Shown here: positions 32,019 through 44,552 of the stretch, piece after piece
Layout: the number at the start of each line of letters is the position of its first letter
Numbering within the stretch: position 1 is the stretch's first letter
Origin: Imbricaverruca yamaguchii
Lineage: Eukaryota; Arthropoda; Thecostraca; Neoverrucidae
Length of the DNA: 64,000 nt
Direction of reading: 5' to 3'
Assembly: GCA_034440575.1 (NCBI GenBank)
Contig: JAOTOL010001016.1
Span: 1 to 64,000 of the forward strand
Notes under the pieces: generated by a model
Database searches by the model: none
The model's input: only the letters and a program-made list of their open reading frames with translations
Told to the model about the DNA's origin: nothing
Position numbers and translations under genes: made by a program

Positions 32019-32514
32019 GCGGAATGGGATACACGACATACATTATACTCGAGAATGGAATGGTGGAAATAACATAACATGCACACCCTCAGCACACACT
32101 GTACGGCCACAGCCAACCGACACCATCTTATCTATCCACTTGATCACAAGCTACAGCAGTGAGGTCGCTAGTGGACATTGCAGTACATTTGCTGATTGAA
32201 GCCAGCGACATTGCATATTCACTAAAGCACGGCTTTGTGCAAATCAATGTCGTCATGGAAATGTAAGAATGTACACTGAGGATACTACAGGGTATGTAGG
32301 CAGAACAGGACCGGTGGACGTAACCTGGAAAGCGGATTTATAAGGTGAACGAGGAAGGTGACCGAATAATACAACTGGAAAAGAGCAGTGTCCTCCTCTA
32401 AGGAATTTTCACTAGGCTGGATTTCTTGCTCATACCTAATCAGTATATGGCTGTTGAAGGCCTTTCCGCTTCTTATGAAACTTTATACACTTTGGAGAGC
32501 ATGATGCATTTTCG
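32019..32514. other. Unique flank within duplication 2
   Basis: Conserved in the right arm (52851-53353) but with no recognised gene. Confidence 0.5.
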
Positions 32515-34570
32515 GCCTCCCGGTGTGCTCCTGTGGTCCTGTGGTCTTGTGGTCCTGTGTTGTGCTCCTGTGGTCCTGTGGTCATGTGGTCCTGTGGTCA
32601 TGTGGTCCTGTGGTCATGTGGTCCTGTGGTCATGTGGTCCTGTGGTCATGTGGTCCTGTGTTGGGCTCTTGTGGTCCTGTGGTCATGTGGTCCTGTGTTG
32701 GGCTCTTGTGGTCCTGTGGTCATGTAGTCCTGTGTTGTGCCCCTGTGGTCCTGTAGTCATGTAGTCCTGTGGTCATGTGGTCCTGTGGTCCTGTGTTGTG
32801 CTCCTGTGGTCCTGTGATCCTGTGGTCATGTGGTCCTGTGGTCATGTGGTCCTGTGATCCTGTGGTCCTGTGTTCCTGTGGTCATGTGGTCCTGTGGTCA
32901 TGTGGTCCTGTGTTGTGCTCATGTGGTCCTGTGATCATGTGGTCCTGTGGTCATGTGGTCCTGTGTTGTGCTCATGTGGTCCTGTGTTGGGCTCTTGTGG
33001 TCCTGTGGTCATGTGGTCCTGTGTTGTGCTCATGTGGTCCTGTGGTCCTGTGGTCCTGTGGTACTAAAGAGCAGGGCCTCCTCTAAGGAATTTTCACTAT
33101 GCTGGATTTCTTGCTTATACCTAATCAGTATATGGCTGTTGAAGGCCCTTCCGCTTCTTATGAAACTTTATACACTTTGGAGAGCATGATGCATTTTCGG
33201 CCTCCCGGTGTGCTCCTGTGGTCCTGTGGTCATGTGGTCCTGTGTTGTGCTCCTGTGGTCCTGTGGTCATGTGGCCCTGTGGTCATGTAGTCCTGTGTTG
33301 TGCTCCTGTGGTCCTGTGGTCATGGGGCCCTGTGGTCATGTGGTCCTTTGTTATGCCCTGTGGGCTTGTGGTCATGTGGTACGGTGGTCATGTGGTCCTG
33401 TGGTACTGTGGTCCTTTGTTGTGCCCTGTGGTCCTGTGGTCATGTGGTCCTGTGTTGGGCTCTTGTGGTCCTGTGGTTATGTGGTCCTGTGTTGTGCCCT
33501 ATGATCCTGTGGTCATGTGGTCCTTGGTTGTGCCCTGTGGTCCTGTGGTCCTGTGGTACTGTGGTCATGTGGTCCTGTGGTGTGGTCCTGTGGTCCTGTG
33601 GTCATGTGGTCCTGTGTTGTGCCCTGTGGTCCTGTGGTCCTGTGGTCATGTGGCCCTGTGGTCATGTGGTCCTGTGTTGTGCTCCTGTGGTCCTGTGGTC
33701 ATGTGGCCCTGTGTTGTGCTCCTGTGGTCCTGTGGTCATGTGGCCCTGTGGTCATGTGGCCCTGTGGTCATGTGGTCCTGTGTTGTGCTCCTGTGGTCCT
33801 GTGGTCATGTGGTCCTGTGTTGTGCTCCTGTGGTTCTGTGGTCATGTAGCCTGTGCTGTGCTCCTGTGGTCCTGTGGTCATGTGGCCCTGTGGTCATGTA
33901 GTCCTGTGTTGTGCTCCTGTGGTCCTGTGGTCATGGGGCCCTGTGGTCATGTGGTCCTTTGTTCTGCCCTGTGGGCTTGTGGTCATGTTTTACGGTGGTC
34001 ATGTGGTCCTGTGGTACAGTGGTCCTTTGTTGTGCCCTGTGGTCCTGTGGTCATGTGGTCCTGTGTTGGGCTCTTGTGGACCTGTGGTTATGTGGTCCTG
34101 TGTTGTGCCCTATGATCCTGTGGTCATGTGGTCCTTTGTTGTGCCCTGTGGTCCTGTGCTCCTGTGGTACTGTGGTCATGTGGTCCTGTGGTGTGGTCCT
34201 GTGGTCCTGTGGTCATGTAGTCCTGTGTTGTGCTCCTGTGGTCCTGTGCTCATGTGGTCCTGTGGTACTGTGGTCCTTTGTTGTGCCCTGTGGTCCTGTG
34301 CTCCTGTGGTACTGTGGTCATGTGGTCCTGTGGTGTGGTCCTGTGGTCCTGTGGTCCTGTGGTCATGTAGTCCTGTGTTGTGCTCCTGTGGTCCTGTGCT
34401 CATGTGGTCCTGTGGTACTGTGGTCCTTTGTTGTGCCCTGTGGTCCTGTGGTCATGTGGCCATGTGGTCATGTGGTCCTGTGGTCATGTGGTCCTTTGTT
34501 GTGCCCTGTGGTCCTGTGCCCCTGTGGTCCTGTAGTCATGTAGTCCTGTGTTGTGCTCCTGTGGTCCTGC
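32515..34570. repeat. 16-bp minisatellite CCTGTGGTCATGTGGT in two blocks
   Basis: Blocks at 32515-33062 and 33205-34570, with variants such as CCTGTGTTGTGCTCCTGTGG. They are separated by a second copy of the left flank (ttcttgcttatacctaatca, tatggctgttgaaggcc). Long Cys/Trp/Val-rich frames are artefacts. Confidence 0.94.
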
Positions 34571-34584
34571 TGGGAATATTTTGG

Positions 34585-35165
34585 GCTCCTGGTGCGCATT
34601 TGTGGTGTCTCAGCACGATTTTGAGGGTCTCGGCTCGAATTATTCGGCCCAAGCGCGTGGTTCTGGGGGCCAAGGCCAGTGTTCTGCGCTCGACACGATT
34701 TTTAGGGCATCCGATTTTTAACATACGAATTTTGACCTGATTTTTTCTGGCGGCTTCTAGTGGCTCTAGAGTTTGGTGGCTCCAGAGCGAACGTCTTGTC
34801 TTAGATATTTATTTTTAGGAAGCGCTCTGAATTTTGGAGGTTTCCAGCTTGATCTCTTTCGGGTCCATGCGTGATTTTTCGGGAAACACTGCTACGTTGG
34901 GGCTCTAGATGACAATTTTTGGGAGCGCGGACGGGAGTTTTTGACGTCTCGACACAAAGTATAGGACTTCCGACGGGAATTTCGGGTCTCGAACGCAATA
35001 TTTGAGGTCGTTGCGGGCCGCGCTATGCTTAGATAGGGCCCCAGCGCAATTTTGGTGGACCTCAATGCAAATTTTCTGGTCCTGGGACATGTTCTCTGGG
35101 TGCCCGCTTTATTAATCCTGAGCCCCCTATAGGAATTATGAGGGCCAATATGCGAATCTTTTCGA
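34585..35165. repeat. Degenerate 30-bp-period repeat, left copy
   Basis: Poorly preserved units of about 27-33 bp built around gacgggaattttCGGGtctcgacgc-like phrases. Related stretches occur at 51480-52005 (opposite strand) and 41100-41880. Confidence 0.6.
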
Positions 35166-36217
35166 CCTCAGCCCAATTCTTGTGCACCTCGGTGCGATTA
35201 TTGGATGACCATCCCCATCATGATGAAGGGGTTTTCCTCTTTGGTAAGCCATTGCGGCTGCTCGTCGATTTTTTTTCACCCGATGACACGCTTCCGAATA
35301 GAAGGAACCATCGGGGAAGTTTCTGTCGGGATATTTTAAATGAACTGTAAACGAAAATTTCGAAACAGTCAAAATATGCAGTAAGTGGATTATTGTGAGT
35401 TCAACGATATTTCCTTTTGCACAATTCGGATTGTTCTTCACTGTATCATGGATCTCAAAAGACACCCATGTTTGGTGACATCTCAGAAATGCCCGAGGCT
35501 ATAACTCCTTAACCACTGGCATGACCCCTGTAAAATGGCACGTCTGGATTTGTCGCATCAGGTAGCCCAACACAAATATTTTAAGCAAGATGTAAAATAT
35601 TTGGCGTTTTCGATTTGTCGCAGAATGGGCCCGAAGAGAAAACACAGATAGCCTGATGTCCACTGTATATGGCTGCAGATCCAGGGTGGGTTGTGATTAT
35701 TCAGACCGCATGGTTCGTGCCTGCTAGTGCTAATTTGTCATTTACACCTATCAATCTGAAAACGTTCTGACCAGAACACCTTTAGTACTTTAGTACTCAA
35801 CAGCTTTAGTACTTATGCACGGTATAAGAGAGCCCTTGTTAATTAAAGTTTGATCACGAGTCGTGTGCAATATCGACAGCAATAACACGAAAAGTCGTAC
35901 AAACGTATTCCATTATTATTGCAAGCCGTTCCCACTTGCAGCACCAAAACTAGTGCTGCTTAGTAAGAGATTATGAGAAACCAGCCTCCTTCACCTAAAA
36001 CGGATGGTATGTTTGAGTCATTTTCTGTACAAGGATAGACATGGTATGTTTTACAGATGTGTGATAATTAACTTGGTCCACTGTGCTTTTCGATTTCATT
36101 CCTGGGGAGCCGATGCATCGCATGTACGCTGTGTAATATTCATCACAGCTCAAATTACCCATCTTCGATTATGAACAAATGTCAGTGCTTCCAATATTTA
36201 TCCCGTGCTAACGAAAG
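35166..36217. other. Unique part of duplication 2
   Basis: About 1 kb shared with 50364-51470 at high similarity. The short frame around 35136-35465 (VHLKYPDRNFPDGSFYSEAC) is kept without a stop in both copies but matches nothing I know. Confidence 0.5.
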
Positions 36218-36533
36218 CATATACTTTCCCTAGTCTTACACTGATTCTGGGTGATGCTGATTCAGTCCCACTCCCTTATTCATGCTTTTCAATTTCAATT
36301 GCTATCGTGAGTAGCTCCACCAACTTGGTGGCTGTTCACAGCCTTCATGTGCATATGGTATCATAATGTCAACTTTCTGTTTCGACATGCCAGAATCTAC
36401 ACCAGGTCCAACCACAACAAATCGACAAAAGCATAGCACCCAATATGTCATATTTCAATTAACATCATTGCGTGAGGTTACCTTATGTATTTCTTTACCT
36501 CTCTTTATTTCTTTTTATATTTACATAAATATT

Positions 36534-36535
<2 letters not shown>
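36218..36535. other. Unique sequence inside the second palindrome
   Basis: No recognised feature before the (TA)n tract. Confidence 0.4.

Positions 36536-36602
<67 letters not shown>
36536..36602. repeat. (TA)n microsatellite
   Basis: About 65 bp of uninterrupted TA, flanked by atttatat. Confidence 0.97.
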
Positions 36603-36613
<11 letters not shown>

Positions 36614-37072
36614 AACCCGCTCCCCAGAGTAAGGTGGCGCCGCTCCAGCCGAGAAAGGTCCTCTCGCACCCCTTTAGAACGGATTTTCCACCCAAATGCG
36701 CCCTTTTCGAAGGAAAAGTTGCCCCTCAGTATTCTCAAGCGCAGCCCCTGCGTCCGCTCAACGAATTTTCTCACCAAAGGCCCTCTGAGGAAATGCATTC
36801 GTCCCCTGGAGGAACTGGAGAAGATCTCAGAATCCACACCTGAAGAAACTACCCGACCACATTTGGAAGCACATTTCTGAGGTGCTGTGCGACAATAACC
36901 GCACACCCATGCCACCTGTTCACAACAAGCGGAGACACAGCCGTACGATTACACCGCCACGGTTCTGCTGACTCATCTAGCGGACAACTGAGGAACTATT
37001 TCTGGATGTCATGAACTCTGGACGTTACAATCGCACTATATCCGAGATATTTTGGACTTAACAAAACTGCAG
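36603..37072. other. Region with degenerate CGCCCCTT-type repeat
   Basis: 36630-36830 shares phrases (GTGGCGCCGCTCC, cgcccctt, gaatttttc) with 38335-38610 and 45560-45800, suggesting a third copy of a decayed tandem repeat. The rest is unique. Confidence 0.45.
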
Positions 37073-37131
37073 GCCAGCGCCAAAACCAACCGAACTACCG
37101 GGGCGGCAAGTTCTGCGAGTACCGAGGCAAG
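37073..37131 (+). CDS. Candidate microexon encoding NYRGGKFCEYRGK
   Basis: 59 nt bounded by a plausible acceptor (acttaacaaaactgcag) and a strong donor (GGCAAG/GTAAGT). The sensible frame reads QRQNQPNYRGGKFCEYRGK. The PNYRGG core recurs in a short stretch at 15441-15458, and the Gly/Tyr/Arg character recalls the exons ending at 21138 and 22305. No neighbouring exon is identified, so this is a candidate only. Confidence 0.4.
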
Positions 37132-37179
37132 GTAAGTACTTCTGCACTTAAAAAAAATTAGTTCGAATTCTTGTGGGAT

Positions 37180-37495
37180 GGCTTTGTAATACACCTGAGC
37201 CCTATCACTAAGTAGGGCTTGTCGCGCGAACCCTGAGCGCACCACCATCGGCCAACTAACCCGATCCATGAAGTCCACTTTTACGGAATACATTTGGTCG
37301 CACGTTTAATGTGCCGCCAGTGCACCGACGTGGCCACTGCGGAGGTTCTCCGGAGGTTCTCGACCCCATCGGGTCAGTTGCCGACCCTCCCTGCCGGGGG
37401 CTAAACACGAGCGCGTGAAGCGTCTCGAGCCATGTCGCGCCAGTGCAGGGGAGACCAGAGCAGGCCAGCGCTCTAACCAACTGAGCCACAGTGTC
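37180..37495 (-). mobile_element. tRNA-derived SINE (second family), copy 2
   Basis: The - strand head GTGGCTCAGTTGGTTAGAGC has a good A-box (TGGCTCAGTTGG), followed by a GCTCGAGAC B-box-like motif and a roughly 220-nt body shared with 21262-21560. The tRNA fold is imperfect downstream of the D arm, so it is a SINE and not a tRNA gene. Confidence 0.75.
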
Positions 37496-37819
37496 GGCAA
37501 ACTGCGGGACGGCGCTGGCTTGCTTAAGATGTGTGGACATATCGATGAATTACTTAAATTACCCTATTGAGCGTACGGCCATTGCACATGCAACATAAAC
37601 ATTTTAAAACGCGACATTTATACTCGGCATATTATCCGGTTGCCATCATGTCTAGCTGACATTATACTTGCATATGATGACGTCGAGCAACAATAATGCC
37701 AATCGGTAATCGATAAGTTATTAAACTAAATCAAACCTGCTTCAGTGATAACCCAAATTCGTTGGCTGTTCCAAGAACCCGAGAATTGAGTCGGAGTCCC
37801 AACAAGCATGGGTGTAACC

Positions 37820-40800
37820 ACGGAATCAAAATTGGGGGGGGGACAATCCTGGGACGCGGCAAGTTTGAACAGGATATAGGGACCTAGCCCCGCTTTTTCT
37901 CCCCTCCCTCCTCCCCTGAAAACAAATCCTTGGATTTCAGCCACTTTTTTTCAATGCCATTTCTAGACACTTCAAGCAATGGAAGGTGTATTTCAATTTT
38001 GCAGATTTACCATTGCTAAAAATGATATTTTGGGCACTAAATGTTCCACGAAAATTAGCAAGCTTCATTACCTATCGCTACCTACCAACGTCTGGTTTTA
38101 CGTCGTACGTGATGGACTCGATTTCACGATCACCATAGAGCAATGCTGTAAGTATGTTCAACGTTGCCCTCTTGTAGCAGGAAAAGCATAAAATATCGGA
38201 CGATGGTTTTATGGTTGCAAATATGAACATGCAATTTCCTTTTCCGTGCTTTCGTATTTTGCGAGGACACATTTCGATGCAATGACATACCAGGGAGGAT
38301 AAAGGGTCTGGAACTGAGGGTATGCACCCCCACGTAAAAGGTTGCGCCCCTCAGGCCTGGAAAATGCATCCCTCTAAAAAGCTTCCAGTGTACGCGCTCG
38401 AATTTTTCAGCCTGAGGCGCCTCTATGAAATAAAAAGGCACCCCCTTGGAAGGAAAGGTGCCCCTTGGGGAAGGGTCGAGTGTCGAGGGTAGGTGCCCCT
38501 TGGGGAAGGGTCGAGAGCGGCGGGTTCCCCTTGGGGAACCCGCCGCTCGATTTCACAGTGGCGCCGCTCCAAAGAAATGACGCCCCTCCAGACAGGTGCC
38601 CACATGACAATTATTGGGTTCTACACCTGATTACAACATTGCTCTCTCGCGGTTATGAACTCGGGCTAGTTGTAAAACTTCCGCATTCACGTGTGGCTTC
38701 TCTTGCGAATTTAAGAACTTCCGTTGAACCATTAAGAGGAAAGCGGACACACTGAAAAAAATTGTACATTTTATATGTCCGGAACAGCAATGTGGCAGCG
38801 TAGATTAAAAACCAGCGATGAGAGCACTGTCCGAGCAGATTATGACGGATTTCTTGGGAAGCCCTTAATCATGTAGGATACGAGTGCTTGCTATCACAAA
38901 GGCTGCAAGCAAACATAGACCTGACCCTCCTATTTCTACTATACTCAATCATTGTAAACACGCCGGACCTTCGACATCTTTGAACGTTTTTTTCGATATC
39001 TCAACATTCTGATGCCGTTTGCCTGATGCCAACATTCAGGCAAATCACGTCGAATGACGCCCATATAATGCTAATTGAAGCCATGGCCACGAAACGCGAG
39101 GACTCTGAAAGTTAAACTAACTTTTAACCTTGAGGCTTGATCTGATATGTCCCGGGTTGAAATGCTGCTCCAGAGTTGCCCATGGGCTATTTCTTGATAC
39201 CAAGCATGGGTAGCTTTTGGAGAAAACGAAGAAACGTGGGGCGACAGAAGAAATGAGTTCCATCTTTGACATGGAACAGTAATGAGATTTCCGAACAGTT
39301 TGATAGAGTGCGACACGTCATATCGAATGGCTCCACTTGATGAGAATTGAGGACATAGCGACGAGGCTCGTGGACTTCGAACCATTTAAGCTAACCTTCG
39401 GTCTTGCGGTTTGACATTGACATGTCCCGGTTTGAAATGTTACTCGAGGTGCGCCACGGGCTATTGCTTGGTACCAGATGTGGGTAGGTTAGTGCGAGGA
39501 AAAAATGCGAGGCGACCAAAGAAACCGGTTTGGCCTTTGACCTTAGAAATTAGTTCTATTTGGTAGCATTATAATACGGCATAAGCCACGTTGAGTGACA
39601 CCCATTTGGTGCAACTGGAACCCATAGCGACGAATCGCGAGGACTTCGAAAAATTCAAACTAGCCTTTGCACTTTAGGTTTACCTTAACATATCCCGGTT
39701 TTAAAAATTTTACTCGAAGGCTCACCATGGGCTGTCACTTAATAGTGGATCAGTGCGAAAACCACACAAAAAAATGGTGAGGTGACCGAAGAAATCAGCT
39801 TTAATTTTGACCCGTCTAGATAATTTCGAAATATCAACTTTTTGGTACTGGACAACAAGACATCACGAATGACACAACACGAATGGCATCCATTTTCTGC
39901 AAATTTAAGCCATAGGGACGAAACGCAAGAACATCGAAGAACTCAGTCAAACCTTTGAGCTTGACCTGTCACGGTTTGAAATGTTACTCGAGTCTTCACT
40001 ACTGATTATTGCTTGACACCAGATTTGAATAGGTTTGAGAGAAACGAAAAAATTAACGATCGAAGGATCAGTTTGGCCTTTGTCCTGGAAAAAATCCATT
40101 GCTTAGCTTTCTGATTCTGGAAATTGAGGCGAATCCAACCGAATCTCGCCTTCGGTCGACATCGCTTCAATATCGGCATCTAATAAATAAAGCTAACCTT
40201 TTTCCAATAATTTTGACCTTGAAATGTACCGATTTGAAATGCTGTACGTTGGTTCAACATAGGCTATTGCTTGATTCCAGATTTGGGCAGGCTTGGGTAA
40301 GACAAAAATTGGAGACGACCGAAGAAACCAGTTTGCGTTGAACCTTGACCGTTAAAGTGGTAAGGTGAGACCTATGCAGTTCCTTCCAACGTGTTCAGTA
40401 CATGCAGAAGGATTTGTGGTAATTGATTCGAATGATCATAAACCCGTCACTGAATGCCGATGTCAATACAAATACGTCTCTGGCGAACTCGTCGCTGATT
40501 ACGAATACGAATACGTTAACTTGACGTACGTCCTTAAGGCTGCCCGTGACTTCCGTCAATATTCTTCAAGGTACCCAAGGACACCCAGAGTCACATTCGT
40601 TCAAGATATATTAATATACGAGCAGGTGAATGCAACCTAAGACTCATAAAGCCCTGCGATAATGCAAACTTGTTTAAGATGGTCAAGGTTCATGTTATTC
40701 AATAATTGGTTTGTAGCAGTATCTTTTAACGTTTCCTGATTTACCCTTCGAATGTTATGTGACGAGAGATAGCCTGTGAAGCCCGTTGATTGGCTAGATC

Positions 40801-40990
40801 GGCTTTTGGTATTTTTGATGATTCTTTTGCATATATATTTTCACGTTATAAATTACTAAGTAGAATTTTGCGGCGATTATACTCAGGTGTCTGAGGCTTC
40901 GGGGGACACGAAAAAAAAGACTGAGAGGGACAAATCGCCACTTTTCGGAAGTTGGGGGACATGCCCTCCCCCACCCCAGTGGTTACATTC
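37820..40990 (+). repeat. Direct duplication, copy 1
   Basis: Matches 45085-49075 in the same orientation across its length. It comprises a short conserved frame (38065-38190), a degenerate CGCCCCTT repeat, a five-unit satellite of about 270 bp (38990-40345) and a second conserved frame (40365-40640). It lacks the 0.87-kb insertion found in copy 2. Confidence 0.88.
38990..40345. repeat. 270-bp satellite, five diverged units
   Basis: A recurring order of landmarks: cacgtcgaatgacacccA, gccatagcgacgaaacgcgagga, TTGACCTTGAGGCTTGACC, tgtcccggtttgaaatgttac, gggctattgcttgataccag and gcgaccgaagaaat. The tcccggtttgaaatg landmark recurs near 39150, 39426, 39693, 39970 and 40228, giving spacings of 258-277 bp. 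Confidence 0.85.
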
Positions 40991-41099
40991 ATTGCAACAA
41001 GTGATGATAGGGCCCCATAGATTCGCGTCGAGGGCCCAGAATTATAGTAACTATGTAGTACTATGTACAACCGGTACCAAACAAAAACTTGCACCCTGC

Positions 41100-41880
41100 C
41101 AAAAACTTCCGTCTGGGGATGACAAAATCGCGCCGAGGTCCAAATAATTGCAACGCGCTCACTAGTGCAAGTCCACAAATATCGCGCTTGTGACCGAACA
41201 TTCCTTGTCGTCTCAGGGTCTCAGGGAACATTGTGACCGAACATTCTTGTCGATATTCCCGTAAATTATGGTCAGAGCACGAAATATTTCCCTGGGGCTC
41301 CCAAAAATTGTCGTTGGTGGCCACAAATAGGCACAGCGTGGACCAAAATTCGCATAGAAGCCAGACAGCGATCAAGCCGGATCCGTCTAAAATAAAGGAA
41401 GATTCCGAAAAACAAATGTTCGAGGTAGGAAAATCCCTCCTTGGCCCAAACATACCATCGGATGCCTTAACAAATAACATCGGATTTGCTGAGGCATCCG
41501 ATTTGACTCCGGTATACCCAAAAATGTACCGGAGTTCGAAATATCGCAACGGGACACCAGAAAATGTAGCCGGGGGCCAGAAAAATCTGGCCGTAGCTTG
41601 GATGTTGCATAATTCGAAAGACGTCACCAAAAATTGTGTCGAGCCCAGAAAACTGGCGTCGGAACTCCCTCCCATCCACGCACCTGCGCCATACAGGTCT
41701 TGACGGACCCCGGGAAGTTACACCAGGGGCCCTAATATCCTGTTGGGGTCCCAAAAAATGTGAGCGAGGACCCATAAATGAACACAGCGACACCCTGAGA
41801 CCACAACTGCAGGACGGAAATGCACCTGGCCCTCCAAATGGTACCGAGTCTGGCAAAAAGCGACAATGTCATCCCATCCC
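41100..41880. repeat. Degenerate 30-bp-period repeat, middle copy
   Basis: Phrases of the type ccaaaaattgtcgttggtgg, caaaaatgtaccgga and aaaaattgtgtcgagcccag recur about every 27-35 bp. They are related in style to 34585-35165 and 51480-52005. Confidence 0.5.
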
Positions 41881-42444
41881 AGCAGGATTGCATCAGCCTT
41901 CCACGGTACAGAATTGATTCAGGAACTTTACCATTCTTTCCTTACTGATTTATTACGCTCCGTTCAGAAGTTGTCGTGGTGCGAAATTAACACTTCTGTG
42001 AAAGGGAGCCCACCTCGCCCCAGGTGTCGGTCCACCGATTTTGATATCTTGATGATCTTTATCTTTCTATCTTTATCTTGATATGATTGTACGGGCCAAA
42101 GTACATGAAGGCAACGGACGAACCAAAATTAATTGGGGGCCAAATTCCTTTGGCTCCCATGATAGAAGTTGAAATAATTGCAGGGGTAGGCTAGACAAAT
42201 ATTGAGGTGGCAGTTCCCCATCAGAGGTATATAAAACAACACCCCTGAGTCTAACGACTAGCAAATGGTAGCGAATCGGCAAGAGGTAGTGGCGTTTCCA
42301 ACTAGGGTTTGTTGCAAGGGCTGATCCAAAGGGAGGAAGCGAAAGTGGCGCCTCTTGTGACCAGAAGGTCGCCTCTCTTGGAGGTTCCAGTGTACCCCCT
42401 CCCTCGAGATACTTAGCGCAACGCGCTCCTTGGCCTAACTTTCG
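41881..42444. other. Unique sequence
   Basis: No gene or element recognised. Confidence 0.4.
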
Positions 42445-42990
42445 CAGCGAAATCGACCAGGGCCATACATTTTTTGGCCCCACAAAATATAAGTTTTTTA
42501 AAATGTCAAAATTCTGAGTTTTCAAGCCTTCCTTAATTTTACTTTCCCAATGGGTAGAGCAGACCGAGAAACTTTGTTGGAAGTCAACTTGCCCCGATAA
42601 AAAAATGCTTACTTTAGCCAGAATCCGCTATTTGAACTGCAATTGGCAAGTATGCAAAATTTATATGTAGTAAAAAGAAAAGAAAAATTGCACTCGTACG
42701 ATTTGTTGCATCCCCAAAGATAAGCAAATGCTGAAAGTTTGATTAAAACATCTGTATCCGTTAAAACGTGACGCCTGGTTGAACTTTTTTGGACGTGATC
42801 TCACTTGACCTTGACTAACTTGTTGACCCTAGATGACCTGACTTCAACATTTTGAAACAGCATGCCAAATTGATGTGGGAAAAGGTATGCCAAATTTGGG
42901 CGCGTTGCCGCGCGCCGTTCGTCCACTATCTGCGAAAAACCTGAGGGGGCGGTTGAAGACCCCCCCGAGACGGGACGGGTTAATCAATGG
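42445..42990 (-). repeat. Interspersed repeat 'IE', copy D
   Basis: A reverse-oriented partial copy covering the middle of the element, from the cttcaaccgcccc block to the ATGGCCCTGGTCGATTTCGC block. Confidence 0.75.
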
Positions 42991-43404
42991 TAAAAATGCC
43001 AATACAAAGTGCATACCCCGAACTCCCATAGGCGCACGGCCTAAAACTGGCCATGTGTCCGTGTTTTTACCTACCCTCCGCTAGGTGGCAGGTTGTTGCC
43101 GCTATGATACGCGCAGACGAAAGGCGCCAATGCGGAGTTTTCAATCCAGGCATACATCATACATGGTTTGGCTGGCGTGACAGCACGTGCGACGGTACAA
43201 TATCCCTGATATCCCTAATACAATACCCATGAAGTTGGCTCCGGCAGACTCACCGATGTATCGATGCATATGGAGCCGGCTAAGAAGGCCGAAGTTGCTG
43301 TTTGGTAATGCTGGTAATGTTTGGTAATGTTTGGTAATGTTGCTGTGCAGCCTTGATTGGAGGAAAAGAAGGGAAAACCATGGAGCAAAATAATAGTCTG
43401 CATG

Positions 43405-43560
43405 GAACAAAAGTGGGTAGTGAGCTGGCAGGGAATGGAAGTGGGTGGTGGGTCGGTAGGGAACAGAAGTGGGTAGTGGGTCGCCAGGGAACGGAAGCGG
43501 GTAGTGGGTCGGTAGAAAACAAAGGTGGGTATTGGGTCGGCAGGGATCGGAATCCAAGCA
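43405..43560. repeat. 28-bp tandem repeat, about five units
   Basis: Imperfect units with the core AAGTGGGTAGTGGGTCGGTA followed by GGGAACGG. Confidence 0.85.
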
Positions 43561-44552
43561 GGGGACGAGGAATGGCTAGCGGGGCCAGCGGAACGGCTAA
43601 CGGTCCTGGTGTACGGTGCCGCAGAACATGGACTGGCCGATCATAGTCGGGTCCGAACGGTCGGGAAATTATGTCGCCGAACATGACCGGGGAACTGACC
43701 GGGGTATTTAGCCCGTGAAGCGCGAAGAGCGAGAGCGACGAAAGTTCTCAGATTAGGGGTCTTGGAACAGCCATCAAATGAGACTCGAGAATGACGGTGG
43801 TACGCATACTACAGGCATGACGCACCACAAAATTGCGAACCTCTGGCGGCCTGATAATCGATTATGGTTTGACTTAGTGATCTTCATTTCAAGATGATTA
43901 CTTTCCAGTCACATATTTATACTCTCTGATAATTGCACAGTACTTGGGTAGTGGGGGAGGGGTACTTCCGATAGGTCAGTTAAGTCCTCAAGTTGACAGG
44001 TCAGGTCAGTTCACCGTTTGACGCTGGCAAGGGATATCAGCATGATGATTGTGCATGGCCTTTTCAAAGCTATATACTACCAACACCGCTGGCAACACTA
44101 CTTTTGGCAATATCAAAAGGGAACTTTCGACTAGTAGACCACACGATCAATTGACATTCTCAACCTTGTAATGTGAAAGGAATATTCATCAAGAAATGAA
44201 TCTACATGTTCGCGCTGCTGGAACTATGACAGTGCTGAACTATGCTAATGGTCCTATTACATGCTCTTTACCGTCCCTGGGAGTTCCAACAAACCTTGAG
44301 GCTCCCATGTCGGCCCAGTATTTCAGATTGGATTAACGCTTGCAAAATTCAACGGTCGGCTGCAACAACTACCCTGGACAACAACGACCGCCGGTACTGC
44401 AGCTGTGCCAGCCGGCTGCTTCGTTTCCGATACTGTCGCTTTCGCCGATAGCAACCGCAGGTGTTGACCCGGTGTTGTAGCCGTCCGCAGGGGATCAACG
44501 ACATCGTCCACCGTCACTCAGGCAGACGGTCAATACCGCTCACCGGTCTGGA

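Larger units (their letters stand above)
31121..36217 (+). repeat. Left arm of inverted duplication 2
   Basis: Reverse-complementary to 50364-53953. In order it contains the 13-bp GGGGAAGGGGACC array, about 0.5 kb of unique flank, the CCTGTGGTCATGTGGT array, a degenerate 30-bp-period region and about 1 kb of unique sequence ending at gctaacgaaagcata. Internally it has a tandem copy of the array flank (32400-32520 and 33080-33210), absent from the right arm. Confidence 0.92.

Noticed and set aside
31029..32116. Long Gly/Arg/Lys-rich (+) and Pro/Ser-rich (-) frames of 327-380 codons
   Set aside because: They are the 13-bp minisatellite read in all frames; the same peptide phases appear on both strands with no start, splice or homology support.
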